From NCBI GenBank assembly GCA_022695795.1, contig MU404074.1, positions 1 through 64,000 of the forward strand: a stretch of DNA of 64,000 bases. Direction: 5' to 3'. Source of the DNA: Biscogniauxia marginata (taxonomy: Eukaryota; Ascomycota; Sordariomycetes; Xylariales; Xylariaceae). Positions within the stretch are counted from its first letter, which is position 1. Every line of letters begins with the position of its first letter. Below the pieces are notes generated by a model. It saw nothing but the letters and a program-made list of their open reading frames with translations. It had not been told where the DNA came from and made no database searches. Shown piece after piece: positions 1 through 13,774 of this stretch. Position numbers and translations under genes: made by a program.

Positions 1-239
1 TTTTAATATTATAATTACTTTTTAATATTATAATTACTTTTTAATATTATAATTACTTTTTAATATTATAATTACTTTTTAATATTATAATAAAAATACC
101 TTAAAATCTTTTTAATAAATAAAGCATTATAAATTATTTAAACTAATTTTAACTTATTATTACTTTTAAATTAAGAAAACCTAATATGTACTTATTTGTG
201 AAGTTAATTAACTAGGAATATATAAAGAGGTTTATTACA
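1..239 (+). repeat. 3' part of the 5' LTR of copy A, with an expanded 19-bp tandem repeat
   Basis: The last 140 bp match the 3' halves of the other LTRs in the window, including the 'aactaggaa' box and a terminal 'tttattaca' (C-to-T form of ttcgttaca). Positions 1 to about 95 are four to five copies of a 19-bp unit ending in 'ataattac'. The other LTRs carry this unit once. The 5' limit of the array lies outside the window. Confidence 0.8.
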
Positions 240-3200
240 TTTTAATAGCTCCTTAATTAATGCTTAACATTAATTTAAAAGAAAGGACTTTTAATCGAAC
301 CGTCTTAAGATAAACATGCCCCTTAAGATTAAAGGGTAATAAGAAAAAAAACAAGTAAAAAAAATAATTAATAAGTTCTTAAACGAAAACTTTAAATTCT
401 TTTATAATATAATAAAAAGGTTTAAAAGAACTAATATAAAAGTTAATTATAATTATAATTAAAAAAGAGCCTTAAAAAGATATTTTTAAAGCTTAATAAA
501 AAGAATTATTTAAAGAAAAAAAAAGGAAAAAAAAGGAAAAAAAGAAAACAAATAAGTAAAACAACCCTTACTTCTTAAAGACAAATAACTAAAACTACTT
601 TTAAATAATAACGACCTTAATAGCTTAAACGACGAAAACAACATAACGACCCCCGATATAAAAGGTTTTAAATTAATTATATTTAGCAAATATAATAAAA
701 CGAGCAACTTAAAAGGATTTTTAATTTAGGCTAAAACCTATTTACGATTTTATTACGAAATAATTACTACTAAAAAACAAAAGGTTCTTATAGTATCTTA
801 ACTTCTCGTCGAAACTATTTTAACCTAGTTTTAACCAATATTAAAAGATCACTTAAATAATAAACTAAATACTTAAAAAGATACAAAGAAGGTTTTTAAA
901 AATTATAAGGAGTTTAAAAAACAATTTAGATTTATGTTTAATAATTTAATTTTTAAGTAATAAACCGAAACTTGACTTTATAAATTATGATAAAACAAAA
1001 AGGCTTTAAATTACGCTATTAAGTTCAAAAAACTCGTAAATTAATTATAACTACTTATTAAAAGCCTATATTACTTATTTTATTAAGAATTAAAGAATTA
1101 TATAAAAAATGAATTATATAAAATAAACCTATATAAAAAAAAGAACCTAGAAAAGTTTAATAATTACGTTATAATGGCAATTACTATTAATAACGAAAAC
1201 TTTAAACGGTACCTTAAAAAAAAAGACGATATAACGAAAAAACGGTAACTAACAAAAAGAAGGAAATTATAAAAGTAATACCGAAATAAGGAAAGGCATT
1301 AAAACTAAGTTAAACCTTATTAAAATTAACGCTGCTTAAAAGGAGCAAAAAAAACAAGATAAATTAACTATTAAGTGTTTTAATTATAAGAAAAAAAACA
1401 TTATAAAAACGAGTATTAAAGTCTTAAGAAATAAAAACCAAAAATAAAAAGGATTTCTTAACCTAAAAAAAGAACCTTTAAAGTAAGAATTCATTTCGAA
1501 AATAATAAAGAAGTAAATCAAGTATTTATTATTACTATTATTAAAATAAAGAAAAACAAGGAGGTCCTTATAAAAAGAAGTTATAAATATTATTAAGTTA
1601 ACCGTAAAAACTATTTAAAGTATAACTACTTATATTTAAAGTACCTCACATTAAAATAAGCTAAATAAGGATATAATAAAAGCGAACTACCGTATAAGTA
1701 TAATACTTATAAACTAGGATACGACTTAGGAATTAAGTTAAATTATAATGAGTTACATTAAAGTTATTATAATAACGATAAATGCGAAACCTACTAGGAA
1801 AAAAGCTAGTATAATAGCTTAAATCGAAGGTTTTATATAAATAATAATTGCGATGTTTATTAAAACTTAAATAATGTTAGTTAGCTTAATAAGCTGCTAA
1901 GTAAAAAACCTAAAATAAAGCTAAAAATAGAAAAATAACCGGAAAGGGAACATATATCGTTATATTAAAGTTTTTATACTAATAACGTTTATTAAATATA
2001 TAAAAGTTTTAAAAATAAAGCCGGTTACTATTCTTAAAAACTAGAAAGTAATAATATAAAAGAAAATAAATATATTTACAATAACGTCCCATGATAGCTA
2101 CATTATTTTAAAGCATATTATCTTTATTTAAGTTCCGAAAAAAGCAATAAAATAATTACTAAAAATTATATATATTATATCTTAATACTATACAATATAC
2201 ATAATTTACTCGAAACGGGTTTCGAAAAAAACGAAGTTAAAAACGAATTATAGGAATTATAAAAAGGACTACATTTTTTATAATAACTTAAAAAACGAGT
2301 TAAATATAACACTAGTTTATTTAGCTTCGTAAAAAAGCACTTAATAAAATAATAAGTAAAAATACGTGCGACTAAACTAAGCTATAAACGAATCGTTAAA
2401 ATATATTTTAAAAAAAAGGGAGAGTTTTTAGAAATCTATATAAACTTGTAAAGAGATATCAAGTTACTTTTAATAAGCAAATTCGAGAATTATACCCTTT
2501 ATTCGAAAATAATTTAAAACCTTAAAAGATTTCGAGTTAACAAAAAAATAAACTTAAGTTATAAAAAGGCCCTCGAAAAAGAATTAAAGTTTTAATATAT
2601 AAGGTTTTATATAAAGAATAAACCTTTTACCCTTTACTACGTGAAAGGTAATTAAAAAGACTATTTAAATAACGATTACTAAAAACACGTTTCTATAAAA
2701 GCCTAAGAATAAAAAGATATCTAGGCCGTAGCAACTTAAAAAAACCCAAAAAAGAAAGAACATGGAAAACCAAAAAACGACAAAGGCTCTCGCTAGTAAA
2801 GTAGTAAGAAACCATAAATAATAAGTCCTTATATAAAGTCTAGTTAAGACTTAATAATACCATTATAATTAAAGTTAAATATAATAAAAGGGAGTATAAA
2901 GCTCTTATAAACTCAGGAATAAATAAAAGCTATATCTTAGTTAAGATAACTTAAAAAGACAAAATATTATAAATATATAAATAAAGTTTATATTAATTAC
3001 GGAACTTTAAAAAATATATATTTAATTACGAGAATAATAAAGTACTAAGAAAAATAGTTCCTTTTTTAGTAATTATCTAAAAACATCTTAAATAAGTCAT
3101 TTTTAACATTATATATATATTAAGTTACGATATAATATTAAGAATAAATTAATTTAAAAAAGTAATTTATAAATAAATTTCGAGATAAACACGCTTTATT

Positions 3201-6200
3201 AAGATCAAGATTAAGAGGAGTTAACCATTACGGGTTACGAAATAAGTAACGTAAATAACTCTAGAAAAACGAATATAAAGACGAAACATATCGCCTATAT
3301 AATTCGAGTAACCAAGCCTGAAAATCTAACGAAAAGAGTATTACGCGAGTACCTCCGTTTCCATAAATTATTTAAAAATAAAACAAAAAAATAATTACTA
3401 AAACATAACTAGTGAAATTACTAGATTTATTTTAAGGAAAAAAACAGTTAAAATTATTCTTAATATATTTTATAAATTAAGAAAAATAAAAAGCATTATA
3501 AAAAGGAATTTAAAAAGATCTTAATAAAAGATATATTTAAGAATTAAAATCCTCGTTAAGATACCTAGTAATTATGGTACTAAAAATCGATAAAAACGGA
3601 AAGTAACATATTAATAAAAAAGGAAATCTAGTATAATAACGAGTAATCGATTATTAACACCTTAATAAAATAACTAAAAAGAACGAATATTTATTACTAC
3701 TAATAAAACTTATAAAAAAATAAATTAGTAAGGCTTAAATCTTTATAATACTAAACCTTCGCGATAATTATTATATAATTAAAATGATTAAAAGATATGA
3801 ATAATACACCGCCTTTTAAACGGTATATAAATATTATAAGTATAAGGTTATGCTATTTAGACTTATTAACATACTTACTATATTTTAACACATAATTATA
3901 ATAGTTCTCCGTAAGTTTCTAAATAGATTTATATTTGTTTATTTAAACGATATACTAATTTGCTTAGAAAACGAAAAGGAGTATAAAAAATATGTAAAAC
4001 AAGTGTTGAAAGCCCTAGAGAAAGTAAACCTATTCGTTTATCTAACTAAAAATAAATAGCATATTAAAAAACTAGATTACCTAGGGTTTATAATAAGTCT
4101 AGGAAAAATCTATATTTAAAAAGGGAAAATAGTAATAGTTAAGGATTAGTTAAAACCTAGAAGTGTTATAAATATATATATATTTCTTGGCTTTGTTAAT
4201 TACGTTAAATAATTCATTCAAGATTTTAGGCGAATTACTAAATTATTAACGGAATTAATTACTTTAACAAAAACAAGAAAAGTTTTCTATTTCATTAAAA
4301 AAGCTAGATAGGCTTTTTAATAACTAAAGGAAGTTATAATTAGTGAAGTTATATATAAACTTTTAAACGAAAATAAGAAGAAACGACTAAGGATAAACGC
4401 TTTAAATTTCGCTATTAGAGCAGTTTTAAAGTAACTAGAAAATAATAAAAAATGGTATCTAGTCGCGTATTTATTTAAAGCACTATATAATGCTAAACTA
4501 AACTATTAAATCTATAATAAGGAATTGTTAATAATTATTAAAGTATTAAAAAAATAGGAACTATGGCTTAACGAAACTAAGGAACCTATTAATATCTATT
4601 TAAATCATAAGAATTTTACACGATTTATAATAATATAAACGTTTAATTAGAGATATAAACGTTAAATGATTTTTCTGTTTAAGTTTAATTTTAAAATTTA
4701 TTATATTAAGAGAAAGGAAAACGTTTAAATAGACTTGCTTAATAAAAAAGGAGATTATAAGTCAAAAATTAATAAAAGAGATATTTAAATGTTTAAATAA
4801 CAAAGTGATAAATTAGTTATATTAACTTATATGCGAATCAACATAAGAAACTAGAAATAATGGTTTAAGGAAAATTATAATTAAAAAGAAAAGTAATTAT
4901 AGTTTTAATAAGAATCTAGCAACGAACTTCTCTCGTATAAGGAAAAGGTTTACGTATTAAAACGAGTATAGAACGAATTCGTTAAAGAATTCCACGAATA
5001 TCCTCTATATAGTTACCAAGGAATTTTCAAAATAATAAAACGACTTTAAAAAGAATTTGACTTTCTAGGAATGCGACAAATAATTAAAAGAATTATAAAG
5101 AATTATAACATTTATAATAAAGCTAAAACATCACAATATAAACTATATAAACTATTATAACTAACTTAAATACCTAATAAAGCGTAGTATATAATTACAT
5201 GGGATTTTATAATGAAACTTCTTAAGTTAAAAGATCTTATTATAAGAGTACCTTATAACAACATATAAATAATCGTTGATAAACTCACGAAATATGTTTA
5301 CTTTTTACCGTTTAACAAGTTAAGCATAACAAAATAGCTAGCCTTTAGTTTTTTAAGGAAATACGTTAATAAATATGAATTATTAAAACGTATTATTTTA
5401 AATAAAAATAAGTTATTTACTTTAAAGTTTTAAACTAGCTTAATAAAACGAATAAAAGTTAAGTAAAAGTTATTTATAACGTATTATCTTTAAATAAACG
5501 AATAAATAAAAAGATTAAACTAAATAATGAAATAGTATTTACGAAGTTATATTAACTGGGAAATGGATAACTAGGTAGAATTGTTATTAATAGCCTAGAT
5601 AGCGTATAATATTTCGGTTAACGAGGATATAAAGATGTTATTATACGAGGCAGTGTATAAGCAGAAAACGGAAATCCAAAAATAATTAATCGAACTTATA
5701 AAAGCATTAAGAATCGAAATAAAAGTATCGAGAGTAGAAGTATTATTCGAAAAAGTTTAAACAATATAACGATAGTTATAAAAAGAATTATAATTTATTT
5801 AAAATAAAATAACAAAGTATTATAATAGAAAAAGAATTAAGGGATTAATTCTTAAAAAAGGAGATATAGTTTATTTACTTCGTTAATAACAAGGCGTATT
5901 AGCAAAAACGCTTTAAATTAAAATAAAACGGCTTAATAAAAAACTTAAGTTTAAAAAATTAAGACTATATAAAATTAAAGAAGTTATTTTAAAAGTTAAC
6001 TATAAATTTTCTTTTTTAAAAGGATTTAAAATATATCTTATATTTTATATTTCACTTTTAAAACTAGTACTAAAAAACGCCTCGTTAAAAACCCGGAACG
6101 AGATTAAGAAAAAACTAAATAAATATAAGGTAGAAAGGATTTTAAACTCGAGAAGAGTCGGTAATTAATTATAATATCTAGTTAAATAAGAAGGTTACTT

Positions 6201-7057
6201 ATTAAAAAAAAACACGTGAGTATTTAGGTATTTAAAGAATTTAATGGCTAAGTTTAATAAGTTTTATTGACGAAACCCGGACCGGCTAGAAAAGCCTAGA
6301 TTTCAAGATCTTAATTTAGAAAAAACAAGTTTAAAGAAGGGACGGCCTCGGAAGCAACTCTAGCCTACTTAGCTAGAGATTATTACTCGGTTTAAAAACG
6401 TTTTTATTTCGTTTTTACCTTTTCTCGCTTTTTTAGTTCTTTTAAGGATAAACCTTTTTTAAGAAGTTCGTTTTCACGCCTTTTAAACAAGTCTTTTTAA
6501 AGCCGTAATCGTTTAAAATGGTTTATTTCTTTTTATATTTCTTTTTAAAGTACGAAAAAACGGTTTTTAATAACTCGACATTATAGTTTCAACTTTTTTC
6601 TTTTTTGTTTTATACTTTTTAAAGTACTTATTAATATAAAAAAACCGTTATAAAGTCATTGTTACTAAGTATAAAACGAACAACTAAAATAACCTTTAAA
6701 TATATAATAAAAGGTCTTATTAAAATAAATATAACTCGAACAACAAAATACCTTAAAGCTAAATTAATAAATATATAAGGCTTAAGCGTCTCGGGAAACC
6801 TGTTAATTCGGTCGTATAAAAGGTTTCGTCTTAGAAATACGTTTTAATATATTAAAAAGGTTAAAAAAAGGGAAAAAAACAAAACCTTACGACAAAGAAA
6901 CGGGATTTACTTATTTATTTATCTTTAAAATAAAAATCTTAAAAGGGAAAAAATAGTATTACGACTTACTTGGACTAAAAAGGTCTTTTAAGCAAGGTCC
7001 GTAAACTAATAACGGAGTAACTCCGGGTAATTACTTAAACAAGCCAAAAGTAAGATT

Positions 7058-7384
7058 TATTATGATTTAAGTACGACTAAATCATAATAAATTTATATAA
7101 AACAATTAAGAGAAAAATACATTTTGCTCTTAAAAAGAAGTTATATATAAAACTTAGAATTTCTTATATATTTAATTATTTATTTTAATTTTTTAGTTAT
7201 TAATTTAAAACTATAATTACTTTTTAATATTATAATGAAAGTACCTTAAAATCTCTTTAACGAATAAAGTATTATAAATCATTTAAACTAATTTTAACTT
7301 ATTATTACCTTTAAATCAAGAAAACCTAGTACGTACTTACTTGTAAAGTTAGTTAACTAGGAATACACAGGGAGGTTTATTATA
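7058..7384 (+). repeat. 3' LTR of copy A
   Basis: It starts 'tattatgatttaa', the C-to-T/G-to-A version of the family start 'tgttacgacccaa', and ends 'ggtttattata', the same for 'ggttcgttaca'. Length is 327 bp, against 375-465 bp for the other copies. No target duplication can be tested because the 5' end of the element is off-window. Confidence 0.75.
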
Positions 7385-8363
7385 ATATAAATATAATATA
7401 CCTTTAAATCATAATATTTATATCGTTTATAATATTAATTATAATTTTTATAAGTATTTATATTTCCGTTTTTAATAATTATTTTATTTTATTTTTAATA
7501 TATAATATAATTATATTTTAAGCTTTTTTTATCTTTAAAATTATTAAAAAATATTATAATATTTTATAAGTTTTAAATTATAAACTATTATTTAAAGATT
7601 TTAATTGGTTTTTTTTATTGATCCTTTTTATAAGGTTAAATTTAAAGTTTTTATTAAACTTTAAAAGGTATAAAACGGTTCGTTTTCCGTATAATAAAAG
7701 TTAAATAGCTAGTTATAAACTTATAAAAGCTTTTTATAACTTTTTTTTTAATTATTATTTTTAAACCCGTTTTAAAGGTTAATAAGTAACTATTATAAAT
7801 AAACTTATAACGGGTTTATTTTAATGTTATTTTTATTATAAATATATTAAATACCGCAAATAAGACGTTTTTAAGGAATATTTTTAATAATTTTCGTTAA
7901 CGCTTTTTATATTAAGGAAATATAACTCTTTAATTTAATATTAATATTCGTTATATAAGTATTAATTATTTTTTAACTAAACCTTTATACCTTTTATATT
8001 AAACTTTATTATTATATAATAATACGAGAAAAAAGATAATAATAATTATTTTATATAACTTTATTATTAAGGGTTTTCTCGTCGTAGCGAAAAAAGCTTT
8101 AATATAATTCGAGATTTTTAAGGTTTTAACCGTTTTTATTTTTATATAACATTTAAATTTAAGTTTTTTATTTAAATATATTTTTAATTATTTTAAGGTT
8201 ATAAGGGCTTTTAAAGTGTTTAAATTTTAAATAAAGATTAATTTAATTTTAATACTTCTTTTTCTTTTTAATAAAATATATAATTTTTATATTTAAATAT
8301 TTTATTTACCTCTTTTAAAGTTTTACTAAAAATAAAATTTTTTATATTATTAATATACCTTTA

Positions 8364-8749
8364 TATTACGAGTTAACAAGGGTTCCTTTAAGCCACGTAA
8401 CTATATAAAGACTATCACGTGGCAATTCTTTATTATTCTTATAAAGAATTATAAAGAATTATAAAGAATTAAAAAAGATACTAAATATTGCTTTATATTA
8501 AATTATATATAAATAGATTCGAATTTCCTTTATATTTAGTTATTTATTCGAGTTTTTTAGTTATTAATTTAAAATTATAATTACTCCTTAATATTATAGT
8601 GAAAGTACTTTAAAATCTCTTTAATAAATAAAGTATTATGAATTTTTTGAATTAACCTTAATTCATTATTACCTTTAAAACAAGAAAAACCTAGTACGTA
8701 CTTACTTATAAAGTTAACTAACTAGGAACATATAAGGAGGTTCGTTACA
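8364..8749 (+). repeat. Solo LTR of the chromovirus family with perfect 5-bp target duplication
   Basis: It begins 'tattacgagttaacaaggg' (mutated tgttacg... start) and ends 'ttcgttaca', 386 bp. The flanks are CTTTA at 8359-8363 and CTTTA at 8750-8754, a perfect 5-bp target-site duplication of the size usual for Ty3/gypsy integration. No internal sequence is attached, so it is a recombination product (solo LTR). It contains a 7-bp inverted pair, gccacgt ... acgtggc, near 8391-8434. Confidence 0.88.
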
Positions 8750-10799
8750 CTTTATTTAAAAGAGTTTTTTTTATTACTTTATAAAAATATAATATATATA
8801 GTATAAATAACTAAAAAGAGTTTTAAAAGGTTTCGTAAATAACTTTCTTTAATAATATAATAATATTTTTAAGTTTAATTAAAATTTAATAATTAAAAAG
8901 AAACGACTTTATAAGTTATAATATTATATTTTATTAAATAACTTATTTTTTAATAAAGTATTAAATACTTTTTATTCGTTTATTAATATTAATTTTATAT
9001 TATAAATAAAGTTAATTATTAAGTTTATAACTAATTTTTAAAAATCGTTTTAATATATTAAAAGTTAATAAGGCTTATTTATAATATTATTTAAATTAAT
9101 TTTTTTAATTATTACTCTTTTTAGCCTCTTTTTTAAATAAAATAATAAAATTATAAGCTTTTAAACTTTATAAATAAAGAAATTGGTTTTTTTATTTTAA
9201 ATATTATTATTACTTTAATGTTTTTTATACGGTAAAGTAATAACCTTAAATTAAATAACTTTTTAATAATTATTTATAATATTTCTTTATCGCGAGTTAA
9301 GCCGCTTTAAAGTATTTAATTATAATAACGTCGGTTTTTAGCGACGTAAAAATAACTTTAATAATATATTTTTTTATTTCTTTTATTATTATAAAAGTTT
9401 TTTAAAGTAATTATATTAAAAGGTAATTCTTTATTTTTTAAGTTATAATAAAATAAAATAACTTTTATTAAATAATCGGCTTTTTTAATAAGGCTTTTAA
9501 TAACTTATTTTCTCGTTATTAATAATAAAACGTATATTTATATATTTTATTTATATTAATTAATTACTTATATTAAATGTTTATTAAACGTTACGTTATT
9601 TATTTAATTTCATTAAAATTCTTTTTTAACTTTTTTAATTATTATTAAAAATAACTTATAAGTTATACTATTTAAGTCGTTTTTTTGGATTTATATTTGT
9701 ATTATTTTTTTTATATTGTTTAATATTTTTTTATTTATTAAAAGGCGAACTTGCTTTTAATTTAATAAGACTTATTTATTATTTTAATACCTTTAAATAA
9801 AAAGCGTAATAAAATAATTATAACTTTATCGATTTCGATAAAGTTAATTATTACTATAAAAAATATACGTTTTAAAATTAATTAGGTTATAAAGCTTATT
9901 TAAATCCTTTTTTATTATTTTTTAGGTTTTAGTTTTCTTTTTTAAAAGCTTTATATTTTTACTTTATAAAATGACTTTTAACGGTAAATAATTAAATCTC
10001 GAAATAAGTTTTTTCGTAATTAAGGTTTTAATAAATAATATATTAAAAAGCGTTAAATCAAAAACGTAATTATCTTTATAAGTTAATTTACTTAATTAAT
10101 TTATTATATAATTACCGCCGTATAACATGTTTATATTTAATTTTTAATTTAAATATTATATATTTGCGTTATTTATTATAAAGTAGTTTTTAAGGAGTTT
10201 AAAAGCTAAGAAATAATTTAGAATCGTTTTTGTTATAAGTTCTTTATAAAAATTTAAAAAAGTGTAATTATTAACGTTTTTCCGTTAATAAATTAAAGGC
10301 TTTTTTAACGTATATTATAACTTTAAAGCGGTTCTTTTTTTATATCTTATAAGTTTATTAAATTATATATATTATATTTTAAATAAGTTTAGTTTAGTTA
10401 TTATTTTATTTAAATATTTATAGTTTTATAATTATTATAATGTTTATATTTTTTATTTAATAACGCTAAAAAAATGTATTATTTAAAACTTACTAATATT
10501 ATATATTATTATATTAATAGTTTTAAAAGTTATAAATTTATAATACGTTTACTTTTTATTTATTTATTACGAAAGAAGTTATACCTTGTTTTAGTTATAT
10601 TTAAAACTTATTAATAATTTATTTCGTTATTAACTTAATATTAAAGCGTTTAGTAACTTTTTTATGTTTTATCGTAAATGTTTTAAACATTATTTTAAGG
10701 ATTTATAATATTAATATAAGGGTTATTATAATGTTATTTATTTTTATAATTTCGTTTTTATCCTTTATATTATTTAAAATAAATTTTAAAATAATAATA

Positions 10800-10898
10800 N
10801 NNNNNNNNNNNNNNNNNNNNNNNNNNNNNNNNNNNNNNNNNNNNNNNNNNNNNNNNNNNNNNNNNNNNNNNNNNNNNNNNNNNNNNNNNNNNNNNNNN
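10800..10898. other. Assembly gap (99 N)
   Basis: A run of N. The sequence on the right is a tandem AT microsatellite, and the left edge also ends in ataataata, so the gap probably reflects failed assembly through that array. Its true length is unknown. Confidence 0.97.
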
Positions 10899-11009
10899 AA
10901 TAAATAATAATAATAATAAATAATAATAATAATAAATAATAATAATAATAAATAATAATAATAATAAATAATAATAATAATAAATAATAATAATAATAAA
11001 TAATAATAA
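10899..11009. repeat. 16-bp tandem repeat array
   Basis: About seven direct copies of a 16-bp unit, aaataataataataat, run directly up to the assembly gap. The copies are nearly perfect, unlike the mutated DNA around them, which suggests recent expansion. Confidence 0.9.
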
Positions 11010-12430
11010 GATTAATAAGATTAAAAAGGTAACTCGCTTATTATTTTTACTTTATTATTTTTATTATAACGGGAGGTTTTTATTTAAAAATAAGACGGGC
11101 GTTATAACCCTTATAAAAGCGTTTTTAACAACGTATTATTAGTTATTAACTTTTTTAATTATTTTTATTTTTATTTACTTTAAAGGTATTACCGTTTTAT
11201 TAACTTAATAAAGCTTATAAAAATAGTCATTATAATTTGTTAAAAAGGGATTATAATAATTAACATATCTTAGTAATTATTAATATTATTTTAAAAGTAT
11301 TAATTTATAATAATTTATTTTCTCTTTATAATTACAATATAAAGATTTCTTATTATAATATTTAACGAAATAAAAGTTTTAATATTCGAGGTCGTAATAA
11401 GTAATATTAACTTATTTCTTGATTTTTCGAGTTATATTACTTATTAAAAAAAGTCGAAATTTTTAATCGACTTTTTAAAAGTAATTATTTACGTAATAAT
11501 TATTATTATAAAGTTAATTTCGTTTTTTAATATATAAATATTAATTAAAGCGAGATTTATTTATAATTTAACCTTTTTAGTTATTATTTTAAAAATAATA
11601 TTTAAAAGGCTTTTAATAAATAAGTTTATTATAATAATTAATATTTTAAATATTATATAAATAATTTATTTTTTAAAGATATTTATTAAAATAGCTTTAA
11701 AAGTATTTTATATAATTATTTTTTCTTGTTTTTTAGTAATAAGTTCCTCGTAATAAAGTTTAAAGTTTTAATTATTTAATTTATTTTAATAAATTAAACA
11801 TTTTAAATAGTACTTATAAAAAGTTTTAATTAGTTAAATAGTTTTATTTAAATTATATATAATAATAAACGTTTAACTAGTTCGTTAAATAAAAAGTAAA
11901 TTAATATATAAATATTTATTTATATAATTAAAGTTTTAATAAATAATATAAACGTTTAAATAATATTAAAAACGTATCTTTTAAAAGATTTTAAGGTTTA
12001 AATAAATTTATTTAATTATTTTTACGTAAAAAGTTATAATAATATTTCGAGGTTTATAATTAATAATATCGATTTTAATTTAAGTATTAATTAAGTATAA
12101 CGATATAATAAGCTAGTCGCTTAATTAAGTATATATAAAAATATTAAAGTATTAATTAAGGGTTTTAATATACTTTTTTATTATTTTATAATAATTAAAT
12201 TAATTATTTCTTTTAAAAAAATAAACGAAGTTATTTAAAATTATTATTAATTTAATAATAACGTTTTTTTAAATTTTAACTTCTTATTTAAATTTAATAT
12301 ATTACTTATTAATTATGTTTTATAAAAAAGACTTTATATTGAAAGCGTTTTTAATATTTTTTTTTGGTTATAACTAGTTTTAAAGGTAATTTAATGTTTT
12401 ATAACTTAGTTTTTTTACGCCGTTAAAAGT

Positions 12431-12974
12431 TAATTATTACTAGCGTGCTTAACAGTATTATAAGTAGTGGTATCTAAGTGAGGTAAAGTAAGAAATTTTT
12501 ATTTAGACTGCTCTTTTTAGTGATTTGGCTTTTTAAGCTAAATTATTAACGTTGTTAAGGGAATAAGTGGTGCACCTATGTAGCTATTAATAGTAGCTTG
12601 CGCACGGATAATAAATGCAAGGAAAGGTGAAGCACAAACACGTGCGAAGGTGAACGGCACAGTTTATGCTACATATATTTATCTATCATAAGTCTATGAG
12701 CGAGCGTGGTATAGGAAAAATATTACTGCATACAATGAAAAGAAAGTGGAGTTGTGACAGATTCAAGGATAATATCATTAACCAGAAAAGGAATTCATGT
12801 CTAGATCATCACCAACCCAGAGTGAGTACTTGGGGTGCTGACTATCGTCCTCAGACTCACCTTTGGATTCATCATCACTCATATGGAATTCTTCCCGAAG
12901 GAGTAAGCTCTGTGGCATCTAATGGCTGTGGCTTTAGCGCTGAATCCCAGGTGCCGGAGTCCGGGTTGACATGA
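12431..12974. other. Transition from AT block to gene island
   Basis: Base composition returns to normal over roughly 12430-12650. The short plus-strand open frames here are not supported by any recognisable domain. Nothing else is seen. Confidence 0.5.
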
Positions 12975-13774
12975 TTAATGGCCTCGACGCTGATCCGGGC
13001 TCTGTATTTCTGGTCGTTTGAGACCCAGTCCAGCGATACAGGCGGCCATTTCCACGCGACAATGGTCGGGGTTGAAGTACGGACTCATAGGCATCAGCAA
13101 CGAAGCAACGTCTCCCGTCTCGTACCGCTCGAGGATGTGGATCCGACGCATCATCTCCCAGATGAAGGACGTCGTTATCAGGCCACACGAGAATTCGTCG
13201 GGCTGAGTAGGAACCCAGATGGACTTTGCTCTCGGCGGACAGGAAAGGCCTCCCGACTCGTAGATCTTGACTAGCCTGGTCTCAATCAGTTCAAACCTGG
13301 AAGTATTAGGTAACGAGTCCGTGATTGCGAAATACTTCACGCGGTCATAGACGCCAGAAGACGCATCGGTCTGTTCCGTGTGGACGAAGATGGCTTGCCA
13401 GTGGAGTCCAGTGTTGATGGGCCAAAGATGGTAGGGTGCCGCCTTGATCGACGGAAAGAGTTTATCGTCTTCAAGAAGACCGGCTAGTTGTTTCTCGAAT
13501 TGCTTGAATTAAAGCCCGCTTCTCCTTGATATTGGTCGTTCCAGAGTCCGTAGAGATGACTAGAAATAACCCTAATCTTTGCTAGAACAGCCGGGGAGAA
13601 AAGCCCACCTCGGAACATGATAGCTTGACCAATTGTTTGACCCTCTATCAATCCATCTCTACCTAACTGGACGTTGTCCAGCACATCAAGCCAATCGGCT
13701 GGGTTCAGATTCGCGTTCTCAGTCGTGTCAAGATGCTGGTTTGTTCCGTTCGAGGACACCACGCCGAGCTTCAT
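12975..13774 (-). pseudogene. Ulp1-like (C48 family) cysteine peptidase, frameshifted
   Basis: Read on the minus strand from the ATG at 13772-13774, the frame stays open to about 13490. It must then shift by one base to continue, without a stop, to the terminator at 12975. The second segment carries the C48 catalytic layout: His-Trp in 'NTGLHWQAIFVH', an Asp 28 residues later in 'AITDSL', then 'TQPDEFSCG', where Gln lies six residues before the Cys exactly as in Ulp1/SENP proteases. The family removes SUMO or related modifiers from proteins; in fungi Ulp1-like domains also occur as transposon cargo. An 800-nt span not divisible by three supports a one-base indel. It lies about 0.5 kb from the AT block, so decay or transposon origin are both plausible. 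A sequencing error in an otherwise intact gene cannot be excluded. Combined length would be about 266 residues, roughly a bare catalytic domain. Confidence 0.65.

Larger units (their letters stand above)
1..7384 (+). mobile_element. Chromodomain Ty3/gypsy retrotransposon, copy A (5' end outside window, RIP-degraded)
   Basis: The plus-strand element runs from the end of its 5' LTR (1-239) through about 6.8 kb of internal sequence to a 3' LTR (7058-7384). The internal order reads as gag zinc knuckle (Cys-Phe-Asn start near 1376), reverse transcriptase with YLND at 3940-3951 where YxDD is expected, integrase zinc-binding region near 4980-5110, and a chromodomain-like segment near 6119-6290. Every reading frame is full of stops, almost all explicable as C to T or G to A changes, so it cannot be autonomous. 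It aligns along its length with copy B (46426-53897) in the same orientation. RT before integrase plus a C-terminal chromodomain is the chromovirus arrangement. Family assignment is firm; exact domain borders are approximate. Confidence 0.85.
7385..12430. other. AT-rich, RIP-like DNA without a recognisable gene
   Basis: Apart from the solo LTR at 8364-8749 and the gap at 10800-10898, this stretch is almost pure A/T with stops in all frames. I looked on both strands for reverse transcriptase, transposase and other landmark motifs and could not identify any with confidence. It is probably one or more older mutated transposons into which copy A and the solo LTR inserted. Confidence 0.6.

Noticed and set aside
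510..707. Minus-strand open frame of 65 codons in copy A
   Set aside because: Low-complexity Phe/Leu/Ser product of AT-rich, gag-region transposon DNA read backwards; no coding signal.
12666..12974. Plus-strand open frame of 102 codons
   Set aside because: No recognisable domain, overlaps the border of the AT block, and runs up to the end of the minus-strand C48 gene.
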